Source: Haemonchus contortus
Lineage: Eukaryota; Nematoda; Chromadorea; Rhabditida; Trichostrongylidae
NCBI GenBank assembly: GCA_000469685.2
Contig: LS997564.1
Location: forward strand, 35,420,151 to 35,484,150
Reading direction: 5' to 3'
DNA length: 64,000 bases
In this document: one piece after another, positions 45,883-58,500 of the stretch
Numbering within the stretch: the first letter of the stretch is position 1
Layout: the number at the start of each line of letters is the position of its first letter
Notes under the pieces: generated by a model
The model's input: only the letters and a program-made list of their open reading frames with translations
The model's database searches: none
What the model was told of the DNA's origin: nothing
Made by a program: the position numbers and the translations under genes

Positions 45883-48800
45883 AGGCAGCTAGCATACTAG
45901 CGAACCATTCGATTCTAAAGCTAAAGGTATTGATGGCTTTGCCTAGCCGGAATAGGCCAGGGGACGCCACGAATTTCAAACCGCTTCGAGGATCAACTGA
46001 TTATTCCCAACTTACTACCTCACGGATTAGGGGCTATGACTACATGATGTGGGTGATTTTGTTGGGGCTATCAGAATGTAATGCTATTTAAGTAACGCCA
46101 CTTACATATCCGACTGCTGATTACATTAGGGCAAGTACTAGGAGGACTCGATGGCTCACGCTCAATGCCATGATAGCGTGAAGTGAACTTTTGACGAAGC
46201 CTGAATCCATAACTGGACGAAGAGTTACCTTGTAGTTACTGTGAAGACCGAGCTGGAAGTCGGTATATAGGTGATGATGCACATTGTTCTTAGCGGCGAC
46301 GCCTCCTACCGCTCCCTAACCCCTCTACATTGATTTATACGACGGGTTTTACCTCGAACGAGCGTTCAAAAAGGACACCAAATAAAAAGGCCCCTAACGA
46401 GGCAAAAACTACCAGATCTCACGGATGATACCCAACAGAAAGCATGAGATTCACCTACCAGACATTCAGCTCAGCTTGAACTTAACGGTTATCACAGAAG
46501 TGCAACGATGGAACGTACCGAAAGTACTTGTCGAGATTTTAGAAACCACGGACGACCGTTTGTGGATGGTAGTGGGATCGAAAGACAACGTCGAAAATCA
46601 TCCTGAGGGACGATTACTCAAAACTTCCGAGACAGCCTTATAAAGACATGGTTTTTAGAAACTGGCCAAACTAGGATGGTATAGAGAGACAAATACCTAG
46701 CATTACTGTAGACAGCGATCCAATTGGAAAGGTTAGTTGTCCTGTGGCGAAGCTATTGGCTGTTGCAGATGCAGAGTGCAGTGTTGTAGTTGCAGAAATT
46801 CTGGTAAAGGAGGCAGAAGCCAAGGAGAGAAGCATGGATGCCGATGGTGGGCAGGTCTGCCGGGTCCTTGTTGGCGTGCGTGGGAGCGAAAATCAATGTA
46901 TCCAATACCAATGTCCAGTATATGGAATGGAGATCAACGAGTAAGGTGGTCAAAGGAACGGCTACCGTGGAGCAATGCAAAACTTTTATTTGCATATTTA
47001 TTTACTCATGACTAACTCTGGGAAGTGTAGAGCAATCACAACATAACAAGGTCATTCAACCTAAAAATAATTCTCGAGAGGGATCTTCTCTGGGCCTCTA
47101 TCGCAAAAGCGACGGATAGCAAGTTGAGAAGCCATTTTGCAATATGGTGGTAAAACCTATGCCTGTACCTCACAGATGGGGAAAACTTTTGAGAAAACGC
47201 TAGGTTCGTAAGACCGAAGTATCAAGCTGAAGGTGACAGCCTGGAAACCACAGCAGATCAACAGAACAAGAGAGAATGCGTAGGAAATCAAGCTGACCAT
47301 TGCTCGAGCTCTCTGTGAATAAGCCATGCCTGGTTATTCGAAAAGAGAACGTTTGCAAGCAATCGGCAATGTAGCTGCTATTTCAAATGCCGAGACTTCG
47401 CAATGCCGAGGAAGTCCAAGAAGAAACGGTGCTACCCTCCAAGGAAGTTGGTGATAATTAAAAAGGGCTACTCATGATTAAGATAATTTCGCATACATCG
47501 CGGCGCTTCTGAGACTATTTCGGGAGCGAATTTCCAATGGGAAAAGTATTCAAAACAGGGTGGTTGCTACTCATAACCATGAGCCATTTGAACAAAAATT
47601 TCGAAGTAAAAGTGGTTTTCCGTAGAAACGAAGATGGCGCAACTGCCCGCAAAAGCTCAATATAGGAAACTTTTCCCTGAAGATCTAGGCCTTCCACTTT
47701 TACAAGGTTAGTAAGCATCTTATCAAGAATGTTGAAAACTCTTATCAAAACTGGCAAAAAGAATTTTAGCATGCCAGAACTACATTTAAATGCTTCTATG
47801 GTCGTGATTGAATGTTAATAGCATGGCGTATCCTAGAAGAAATCGCTTAGTGCTGATCACCTTGTCGTTTCACTATAGAATGATAACACATCACCGAAGT
47901 AATACACTCAATCACAGAAGGCGGAAAACATTTGAAGATCGGTCCGTGAAGGCAGCGCTTGAGTGGGAGGAAGACCTGTACTGTACCTCCGCCACTTGCG
48001 GAGAGAGAAGAAAATGCCATCTTTGATGTCCCGGAAGAAGAGGAACCCACTGACGAGGCTGGAAAAACTACCACTCCGGCCACTGTCCGAACCAGTCATG
48101 ACCAACCAAATGTCATCATTTCTACAAATACGCTCTTTTTCAATTTCCGAACTTGTTCTAATCATCAATGCGCTCTCACTGAAATCCCGTTCAACATATC
48201 GAATTACAATGAATTTATTTTACATAAAGAGGAGGCTGAAAAGACGTAGTTGGAAGACGGGGTGTTATTCCTGTGAGCTGAACCATAGACCATGAACCAA
48301 CTGAAAAAAGGCAGGACTGTGCTCATCAATACCAAATAATATGCGAAACGTTGAAACCCGAATCGGATTACCGTAGTGGCGATGGCGCCCATGTCGGATT
48401 AATAAGGCATGGACCTGTGCTATACAGGATGGTTGCAAAAATGCAAAGAGAAGGGTTGGGCGCGTCAGTTTACTCTCAAATGTCTCTTCAAACTGATCAT
48501 ACCTCAAATGTAAGGTTCGGGTCACAAGCTTCAGTCTGTAAACGTAATGTGAGGTTTCGGGTCACATAGCTTCGGTCTGTGAACGCGGGAACACCGAAGT
48601 TATCAGCGATTACTGGATTTCAATAGTGAAGGTCTTCCGTCCTTTCAAACGTCTCCACGAGTGAGAGAGAAAGAAGAAAGCATGACCTATTCTCATATAT
48701 CGATCAATTTCTACCGTTTCATCTCTTTTTCGGAATTTATCAACTATGACATGCTGTTCCCTGCAGTTCCTTGGCAATTCAAAATTTCAGCCCAGTTCAT

Positions 48801-50536
48801 TCCATTCAGGCATCACACGAGTCAGTGACGTCGACCACTGGATGATTTGCATTTACGATTTCCATCAAATTCACGCCGAACGTCAAACCGTAGAACACTG
48901 AATTATTATCACACTCCAGCGGGTGAGGTCAACAAACATTCCCACAGTAAGAATGATGAACTGGACGGGGATGCCATTTGAAAATCTCTCGTAAAATACC
49001 ATTCACGTACGGCTTTCTATAATATAGTAATCGCAGGGAAAAATGTCTCGCAATCACACGGGACCCACGGCCATATATAAGTTTGGCCTTCCCGCAGGCC
49101 TTAAATGAAGACATACTCCAGCTGACACTGGTTGGTTGGAACCATCACATGCTGGGGGTTTTGAAAAACCCACAAAGCTAGGGTGAGTGGTTCTCCTTTC
49201 AGCGCACAATTGGTGAGGTAGGGAGTCCTTTAATTATTTGAATTGGCTGGCCGCTCTCTTCAATTCCAATGCGGTCTTGATCGTCGCTAATATAGGAGGA
49301 GTCACTCTATTTAATTAAGTCTAATAAACATAAAAACGAAAAAGAAATAGAAAAAAAGGGGTGAGTACGGTAATTGCAATGACATTTGCCGCATGCCGCA
49401 AGGGAGGATGCCGCAATCGGGGAGATGTTCCGTTGCCCCATTTGATCGGATAGTCGCAGATCTTTATGATTCTTTAAGGTTCTAAAGATGGCGACCCCTC
49501 CGAAACGTCAGCCTAATAAAGCTTATTAGGAAACCTCGTGAAGAGTCAACAATCTCGCAAAATAGCGTCACAAATGTTAGTTCACGATGGCATCCCGCTC
49601 ATGAAGTCCACAGAAGCTGAGATTCTGCCTGAAATCCCATGTTCGACGGGAATTGAATTTTTGGCTAGCATTTCTATTTTTTTAAAGAAAATTATATAAA
49701 TTAACAACAAATTTTATTTACAAACTCCTGTGATACAATTCTTGAACTTCATTATTCGTAGAAAAAGAAACAACATATTTTCGAAAAGTTTTTCAGCAAA
49801 AAAGTATTTACCCATCACTTTTCAAGCTTTTGAGAAATCCTTCATACCGGTCCTTCAAGCCTTTGGGGCGGATATGCTGAGTACAGGATAACACCTTAAG
49901 CATGGTAATAAAGCACATCTTCTCCTCAGGACCCTCAGCAGCAAAGATTTTCAGGGAGAGGTCTAAAAATGGCTTACCACATTCGGCGGAGAGTCCTCCA
50001 CTGGAATCACTATGCAGTTCCGGAACACTTTGTCATAAACTGATTTTACCTAAAAATTTTCCAAAATTATTCCGGAACTACAGTCAGCAATCTATTTATG
50101 GTTTGATTTATAAAAAATACAGATAGATTAATGACTGGAGGTGGATTTATCTATTATAATACTGGATCATACCTTTTCTACTGCTTTAGATGCACTTATT
50201 TTAAGGCTGAGCACATTCAGTAGAACAACTCCTGAAAAAATCTGTTTTCGGTAGATTCACGAAAATGATGTGGGCAGGTTCAAGGCCCCTACCCGGTCTT
50301 GACATGATGTTGTTAGCAGCCCTGCATACCACTACGTGTCATATTAAACTTTCGGGCACGATCGCTTCCGAATTCATATCCACAAGAAAAAAATTTACAA
50401 AGGGCAAACAGGCAACAGCCGAAAATGAAGTCCGGAAATAGCAAGTTATCATAAAGATAATATTCAACGATCACTGGCAAATTTGAAACCTGATAATAGA
50501 TCATATCAGACTAGCCCTGGACAGTTGGAACCTTAG

Positions 50537-51197
50537 AGGCACTGATCACGATAGAAATGGTTTTTGAGTTCTTCCTTTAGGAATAGGAATAGCGCCCTTC
50601 ATGGGTGGTAGAAGGGACCCTCACAATCTCGGGGCTTAGGGCATAGTGGAAGCCCCGTTGCTGCCGAAGTTCGCTTTCCCGCCCCTCGATCGGTGTCACG
50701 TTAGACGAGTGTCGAGACAATACAGGTTACTATTATTCGTTCTAGGACCCACACACAATCAGCTGATCGTCGAGTGATGTGGCGATGTTTTTCTCCCATT
50801 CTTTTTTCCTCTGTTATTCTTTTTACTGCCGCGATCCCTTATTTAATTTCCTACTCCTAGAGGCTGAAAAAGGTGAGCTATTTCTGCTGTCACTAAGGCT
50901 TTTTTGTTTACTTATGCTTGTAAGTGGATGAATTTTTGCTTACCATTGTCTGTTATTCGCACCAGGTCCCACACGTACGCAGTGAGACACATTGTATAGC
51001 TCGTCCAAACGCCCCACTCTTCGTCATTTTTCTGGTCTCATTCTCATCCAGCCCCCATTTTACATTTTTTTCAAAGCTTTTTCCACTTTGGAAACACCGA
51101 TTCACGCAGTTTCTTCACCTTCATCGTACTATTTTCGACCTTGTCTTACATTTTTCATCATAATTTGGATTACCCGAAATTATCGTAAACTGTGCTT
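50537..51197 (-). mobile_element. TTAA-flanked MITE, insertion 1 (in duplication copy 1)
   Basis: 661 bp, ends AGGCACTGATCACGAT and ATCGTAAACTGTGCTT (inverted repeats with mismatches). Flanks are TTAG and TTAA. It is the same sequence as 54365-55026 in inverted orientation. The matching site in copy 2 (54186-54189) is an uninterrupted TTAA. Noncoding; TTAA target choice suggests piggyBac-type mobilisation. Confidence 0.85.
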
Positions 51198-51700
51198 TTA
51201 AGCTTCTCAAACTCCAGGCAAACAGGCGTCCACCTCTTTTTGCCTTCTGATTACTCCTGCAGCTGTATGATTTCGGTCATAGTGATTGCTGTTGTGATCA
51301 TCAACTAATCGCTGAAGAACTGTATCTGCTCGGTTACTGCTATTTCATAGAAATTGGAGGCAAAATAAACGCTTAACAGTGTCCCTTTTGTGAGTAAATG
51401 ACGAGATTTCCCGAGTCATTCACCTTATGAAGCGCGCTTTCTTCTTAGAATTATTTATTAAGCAAGCAAACCATTCGGAAAAAAAATAATCTTCAGGCTT
51501 CCCTATGCTTCAACAAGCCCGCTTGACGAGTATTTCCTATTATTCATCAGAAAGGTATCGACCAAAAAGAAGAAGAGAACACTTTTTACTGTGCAATGTT
51601 TTCGTAACAGAGTCCCATGGTACGCACGAAAATCACTTTTTACGAGGAACTTCAACCGCTTTTTCTTTTCAACACCGACTTACCCCCATAAAGAAATCAA

Positions 51701-52205
51701 AGGCACAGTTAACGATGTAAATGGTTTCAGAGATTTCCCCATAGGATGAATTTGAGACCCCGCGTGTACCATATCTGACACTATTAGGTCGGAAAACGAC
51801 CTGATGAGAGAGTTATACAAGCCCAAAGACTGGCCGTGTGAATCCTCGGACGAGTTTCAGCGGCATTGTAGAGGCTGCTCCGATCACGAGAAAACCCATG
51901 TAGGAAGTTTAAACGGCTTGTCATGACCCATGGCGACAGTGAAGTACAGTTCTGAACTGTTCTGGCTCGATGTAGTCAGCTCTCTGTGCCATTGCAATAA
52001 CTGGAATCTCCTCCGAATATCCCTTCCATGTTATTTCCGTCATGGCAATCTCGTCCAGACTCTATTTCCCCTTCTTTTAAGGAGCCATACTTTTCTCGGA
52101 ATCGGCAAACTCTCTCGCTTTCTTCTTTACCGATGAACTATTCCCAACATATACTTCCGCTTTTTGAATGAAAACGGCTACCTCAAAATTACGTGAACAG
52201 TGCCT
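51701..52205. mobile_element. TTAA-flanked MITE, insertion 3 (in duplication copy 1)
   Basis: 505 bp with the same kind of ends: AGGCACAGTTAACGAT on the left, ATTACGTGAACAGTGCCT on the right. Flanks are TCAA and TTAA. Copy 2 has an empty TTAA at the matching position (55380-55383). The interior differs from the 661-bp form, so it is a separate subfamily sharing ends. Confidence 0.8.
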
Positions 52206-52342
52206 TTAAATGACCAACTAAAACTTAAATCTTGGATAAAATACTCGTACGCAAACCTTTTTCCGTTATCGCGTTCGCAAAGTCCTTTACACTCTCAATC
52301 TGAACTAATGCACTGCTGGGACAAGTAAGCTCAACGTGAATG

Positions 52343-55300
52343 GCTGCCGGTCTGTAAATGCGGGAACACAGAAGTGAACACTTACGGGATCTCAATAATG
52401 AAGGCCTTCCGCCCTTTCAAACGCCTCCACGAGTAAGAGATGAAGAAGAAAACGGTGCTCATCCTTGGAAAACGGTAAGTTTCTACCGTCTTATCTATTT
52501 TCGGAACCTATCAACTATGACATGCTGTTCCCTGCAGTTCCTTGGCGATTCGAATTTCACCCCAGTTCATTCCATTCAGGCATCACCCGAGTCAGTGACG
52601 GCGACCACTGGGTGATTTGCATTTACGATTTCCATCAAATTTACGCCGAACGTCAAACCGTAGAACACTGAATTATTATCACACTCTAGCGGCTGAGGCC
52701 AACGAACATTCCCACAGTAAGAATGATAAACTGGACGGGGATGCCATTTGAAAAACTCTCGTAAAGTACCATACACGTACGGCTTTCTATGAACCTCGGC
52801 ATAGTATTTCTGAGTAATTGTGATTTTAAATTCTATTTTAAATTTTAAATCCTGAATAAAAAAGTAAGGGAAGAACACCTCGCAATCACGTGGAAGCTAC
52901 GGCGTTATATAAGATTGGTCTTCCTGCAGAGATTAGAATGAAGTCATGCCCCAGCTGACACTGGTTCGTACCATCGCTTGCTGGGTGGTTTCGAAGAATC
53001 CACAAAGCTACAGTGAGTGGTTCTCTTTCCAATCATCTACGTGCCCTGGGGTCTTGAACTTTAGGGGGTTGGTGGAGACGTTTGATCGGATAGCCACAGA
53101 CCGTTTTGATCCTTTCAGGCTCTGAAGAAGATGATTCCACCGAAACGTCAGCCTAATAAAGCTCATTTGAAAACCTCGTAAAGAGTTCAAGAAAACAAAA
53201 ATTTCGTAAAACAGTGCTACGGATGTTAGTTCACGATGGCATTCTGCTCATGAAGCTGACAGAAATTGAAATTATGCATGAAATCCTGAGCTTTGACCGG
53301 GATTGAATTTTTGGCTAGCATTTCTATTTTTTCAAAGAAAATCAAATAAATAATCGGAAAAATTTTATTTACAAACTCCTGTGATACAACTCTTGAGCTT
53401 TATTATTTGTACAAAAAGAAACAACATATTTTCGAAAAAATATTTCAACAAAAAAGTATTCACCCATTACTTTCCAAGCTTTTGAGAAATCCATCGTACC
53501 GGTCTTTCAGACTTTTAGGGCGGACATGCTGAGTACAGGATAACACCTTAAGTATGGTAATAAAGCACATTTTCTCCTCAGGACCCTCAGCAGCAAAAAC
53601 TCTCAGGGTTAGATCTAGAAATGGCTCACCACATTCGGCGGAGAGTCCTCCGCTGGAACCACTATGCAGTTCCGGAACATTTTGTCATAAACTGATTTTA
53701 CCTGAAAATTTTCCAAAATTATTCCGGAACTACAGTCAGCAATCTATTTATGGTTTAATTTATAAAAAATACAGATAGATTGATGACTGGAGGTGGATTT
53801 ATCTATTATAATACTGGATCATACCTTTTCTACTGCTTTAGATGCACTTATTTTAAGGCTGAGCACATTCAGTAGAACAACACCTGAAAAATCTGTTTTC
53901 GATAGATTCACGGAAATGATGTGGGCAGGTTCAAAGCCTCTACCCGGTCTTGACATGATGTCCCTAGCAGCCCTGCATACCACTACTTTTCATATTAGTC
54001 TTTTGGGCACCATCGTTTCCAAATTCATATTCACAAGAAAAAAAAACTACAAAGGTCAAACAGGCAACAGCTCAAAAAGGAAGTCTGGAATTAGCAAGTT
54101 ATTAAAAAAATAATATTCTCCGATCGCTGGCAAATTTGAAACCTGATAATAGGTCATATCCGACTAGCCCTCGACAATTGCCACCTTAAGCTTCTCAAAC
54201 TCCAGGTCAACAGGCGTCCAACTCTTTTTGCCATCTGATTACTCCTGCAGCAGTATGATTTCGGTCAAAGTCATTGCTGTTGTGATCATCAATCAATCGC
54301 TGAAGAACTGTATCTGATCCGTTACTGCTATTTCATAGGAACTGGAGGGAAAATAAACGCTTGAAGGCATAGTTCACGATAATTTTGGGTAATCCAGATT
54401 ATGATCAAAATGTAGGACGAGATCGAAAATAGTGCGATGCAGGTGAAGAAACTGCGTGCATCGTTGTTTCCAGAGTGAAAAAGGCTTCTAAAAACCGTAA
54501 AAAGGGGGCTGGACGAGAATGGGACTAGAAAAATGAAAAAGAGTGGGGCGTTTGGACGAGCTAAACAGTGTGCTTCACTGCGCGCGTGCGGGTTCTGTGC
54601 GAATAACAGACAGTGGTAAGCAAAAAATCCATTAACTTATAAGTATAAATAAACAAAAACCCTAGTCACAGCAAAGTTGGCTCATCTTTTTCAGCCTCTA
54701 GGAGTGGAAATCAAATAAGGGATCACGGCAGCAAAAAGAATAACAGAGGAAAAAAGAATGGGAGAACATATCGCCTCATCACTCGGCGATTAGCTGATTG
54801 TGCGTGGGTCCTAAAACGAATAATAGCAATCTGTATTGTTTCGACACTCGTCTAACGTGACACCGATCGAGGGGCGGGAAAGCGAACTACGGCAGCAACG
54901 GAGCTCCCGCTATGTCCTTAATGCCGAGATTCTGGGAGCGAGAGGGTCCCTTCAACCACCCATGTGGGGTGCTGAGTATTCCTGAAGGAAGAACTTAGTA
55001 AACTTTCTTTATCGTGAACCGTACCTTTAACAGTGCCCCTTTTGTGAGTAAATGACGAGATTTCTCGAGTCAGTTCACCCTATAGAGCGCGCTTTATTCA
55101 TAGAAATATTTACTAAGCTAGCAAACCATTCGGGAAATAGAATGATCTTTAGGCTTTTCTATGCTTTAACAAGCCCGCTAGATGAGTATTTCCTATTATT
55201 AATGAGAAAGGTATCGAAAAAAAAAGAAGAAAAGAAGAAGAAAAGAACACTTTTTACTGAGCAATGTTTTCGTAACAGAGTCCCATGATAAGCAGGAAAA

Positions 55301-55530
55301 TCACTTTTTACGAAAAACTACAACCGCTTTTTCTTTTCAACCCCGACTTACCCCCCCCCCCCCCCACACCATGAACAAATTAAATGACCAACTAAAACTC
55401 AAATCTTAGATGAGATACTCGTACACGAACCTCTTTCCGTTATCGCGTTCGCAAAGTCCTTCACATTCTCAGTCTGAACAAATGCACTGCTGGGACAAGT
55501 AAGCTCAACGTCTTTATCCACTGAACACAC
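52343..55530. repeat. Segmental tandem duplication, copy 2
   Basis: Partner of 48568-52338. It begins just after the border exon of copy 1 and carries the 3' exons of the intact methyltransferase gene. It contains one TTAA MITE (54365-55026) and a C15 run (55351-55365) where copy 1 has a short C run before MITE insertion 3. Confidence 0.85.
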
Positions 55531-58500
55531 GTCCACCAATATTGCATCGTATTTTCTTCCTGGAAATGAAACATGTGCTTCCATGAGATCTCAGCTGATG
55601 GAGCAGGTAGCTGTTACCTTCTCTTACAGCCATATTCATGAACTTAGCTCCATCCATCGTGTAAACCCGTTGTCGGCTATCTAAAACGAGACCAAACCAT
55701 TTCCGGGCAATTCGCACCATTTTTGGTTCAATCTCTACTCCTGTTAGATTCATCTGGAAATGATGTGTCGCAGTTAAGTGAAATTTTATATGTTACAAGC
55801 CTCACCTTTGGGAATGTAGCATGAAGGTGGGAGTTCAAATATCCGGCTCCTAGACCGACAACAAGCACATTAGCTTCTGCTTGCCGATTCATTCTGACTG
55901 CTCCACTTGTGAACATTTCCTCTGAATAATTGTCAGTCCATACCTTCATTATCATGGCCCAAACGATCACCCGCGTTCTTGAGCCCGTTCTTCGGAACAA
56001 AAAGTTTTCCAGCTTGTTACCGACAATCGGGCGGAGGCGGTTTAGTGGCGAGTGGGGCACACTGTCAGACAGATGGTTATGGGATCGAATCCCGCATCAA
56101 CGCCCGCTCCATCCAACCAAGTTTTCCGTTTTGCGAGGTGGGTCAATTAACGAAAGACGGTCTGGTAGGATAAAGGCACTGAGTTGTACAACACTTAGCC
56201 ACGTCTAGTCATTGTATAGGCCAAATACAGATCCAAATGGCTCCTATGGCATAGTAACCGCTGGGTTTGGTCAATCGTGGAGGATGTTCTTTGCCATCCC
56301 AATACATGAAAGAGGACCATTTTAGGAGAAGTAGACCAAGTCTGCGGTAGAAATAATACTCAAATTTGAGTTAGCCTATTACGTTCAACTTTACCGCTGC
56401 GTAAAGGTGGCAGGAAGGTAGACATAGGAGCGAAAGAGCAAAATCGTACCTATCATTACTGGAGTGTAACAGTAAGAGTTCAGTGACGTTTTATCCAGTT
56501 CCCACTTCGTAGTATCTAGATGTTCTTTGTCGTATTCTGAAATTCCTGCTATAGTTCAACACTCCAAATTAAAATAATTCCAGCAGTCCATATGAAAATA
56601 ATAAGTCTCGGATCACTGGAACACAAAAGGAAGGAAAATGACATTGAAAGATTGACTGGGTTGGTCCAGTGGGTTGCTCGTGATGATCTAGGTTCTGGGG
56701 TGTTTCACCGACTACTTCTTAGACCGGTAGCCCAGAATTTTCTCAAGATAGCTCGTCTTGACCGTATTCATCGGATAGTGTCCTTTTTGCCAGAACTGTA
56801 TTAACCCTTGACAATGCGGATTACGACGAACGCGCCCATGGGACCACCCTCCCCTCCTTTCCTGCGCGACTAGCATCCATGGTGGGTAACACTGTCCCAG
56901 AAAAAAATTCTTTCACTGGCTTACTGAATTTAGCAATTGGTAAGTAACAGGAAAGTATGGTGACACCCAAAATTGGGTGTAAATGTCCCATGCGCTAGTC
57001 ATAGTGGCACCCACCGGTGGAAGCCATTGTCATCAAAGGGTTAACCGTTAAAAGTGTCCATGAGGGTACGCTCGTAGACCTTTTGTGAATTCCAGGAGCA
57101 GAGAAGGAGAGCAAAGCATGCTAGAGCATGCCAGACGGCCCAACTATTTATCATCTTTGGTTACCAAAGCTTCCAGGATTCCCTTCCTGAGCGGGACAAG
57201 GAAGGACAAAAAGAAAATTGGTTAATCTCTTGTCTCTTGTTGTTGATCAAAACTTGGATTTTGTGAGATCATTCGAATCAACTTTGCCGGCGTGAAATTA
57301 TACAAATCAACTCAGGTATTTCTTTGGGACATAAAGTGATACCAAGGTGCTGAGGTACTGGCGTCAAACAGGGAGCTCCTGTTCAGTGAATTGGCAGGTT
57401 TCCGACGGTTTCTGGTTCCTCTTTGGCTGACCTTATGGCAATGAGTAAAGGGCATGCTGTACACTGGTCGCAAAAGAACTCCTTTAAAACTGGGCCATTA
57501 ATGTTTCACATTATCGCGTTCAACAGAAAAGTGTTTGGACTTTGCACGAGCCTGCACACACCACTGTCACCGTCAGAGGAACATCCACAGGAAGACCGAT
57601 CTTTCCCGTACCGTTCTTCTTATTCACATTATGAATGAAGGGTCTCCATCGACTAATCGACCTTATTTCGACGTGCAGATGGTGATGAAATGGGCAGATC
57701 TATACTCAATGACAAAAAAACTCTTTAGAATTTCCTGAAACTCACTCTCAGGAAGTTTCAAGTTCATCGTTGTGAACTGCGTGTCCTTGTAAACAACAGC
57801 TCGAATAAATTTGTATCTTAAAAATATCAAAATATGGTGTCAATCGCGATAAAAAAATGGGAGTATTCAGAAACCTGTTCTCTTCCTTCCATATTACATC
57901 TTGAACGGACACACATACATTTTCACTTTCCAAGCATATTGATTTTTCGCTGTAACAAAGGAATAATTCATTTCAAAATTAGAACTAATGCTGTTCTAGT
58001 ACTGAATCACTGACAGCTCTCGAGTCATTCCATACTTTTTGATTACTCCTTCGGCTAGTTTTTTCTCTCTGATTTCTTTAGTTAGGTGTGCTACTGGGAA
58101 TATCTGATTGATAGAGCTCCCATCTTGTCCAACCATATAAATAGATGAAATAAACTGAAAACGTCAGTATATTTTCAGGAGTTGTGTACAGAGCGAAAAT
58201 ACTTTGAAGATCAAGAGGGAGGGGGGGGGGGGGGGGGCAAGGGGTTGGGATCCATGGTGGGTTTAGCTTTCATGAGCAGACAGCATTCATTCTATGGTCT
58301 CTGCCATGTCAGTATTGAGTGGTTCCATATGGTTTGCCGAAGCCCTTGTAAAAAAATGTTTGTAAATGAATTGTAAATAAATTTTGTAGGGTTCCCACTG
58401 CGTGAAAATGAAGTCCACACCGCCCAGCGGGAGTAGGTGCTTCGAACGAATTCTGAGCCCTTTTCACGGTCTTTCTGGACTGTGACTAACCTGCACATCG

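Larger units (their letters stand above)
44124..48567. other. Gene-free region with repeats
   Basis: Contains SINE-like copies (44590-44866, 45090-45320), a C-rich run of 33 bp (45272-45304, interrupted by TT and T), and a strong hairpin (45798-45882). No supported coding sequence. Confidence 0.4.
48568..52338. repeat. Segmental tandem duplication, copy 1
   Basis: Aligns by eye over its length with 52343 to about 55530, at roughly 90% identity outside insertions. It starts at the GGTCTGTGAACGCGGGAACAC region. It ends inside a methyltransferase exon at GTAAGCTCAACGT, where it joins the start of copy 2. It carries two TTAA MITEs absent from copy 2. Confidence 0.85.
49808..52338 (-). pseudogene. 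5'-truncated copy of the METTL13-like methyltransferase
   Basis: Four exons equivalent to the 3' exons of the full gene remain: partial 52338-52257 (VELTCPSSALVQIESVKDF), 50231-50173 (59 bp), 50049-49978 (72 bp, SVYDKVFRNCIVIPVED) and 49933-49808 (126 bp, ending in TAA). Lengths equal those of the intact gene, reading frames are still open, and donors and acceptors are present. The exon at the duplication border is cut, and the Rossmann-fold exons with the SAM-binding motif are absent, so it cannot encode a working enzyme alone. Because it lies downstream of the intact gene on the same strand, it could supply alternative 3' exons to read-through transcripts; that is inference. It differs from the parent by scattered substitutions, several of them silent or conservative. 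Confidence 0.75.

Noticed and set aside
50537..55026. Inversion of a 660-bp block between the two duplication copies
   Set aside because: The flanking segment keeps its orientation and empty TTAA sites are present in each partner, so two independent MITE insertions explain it better.
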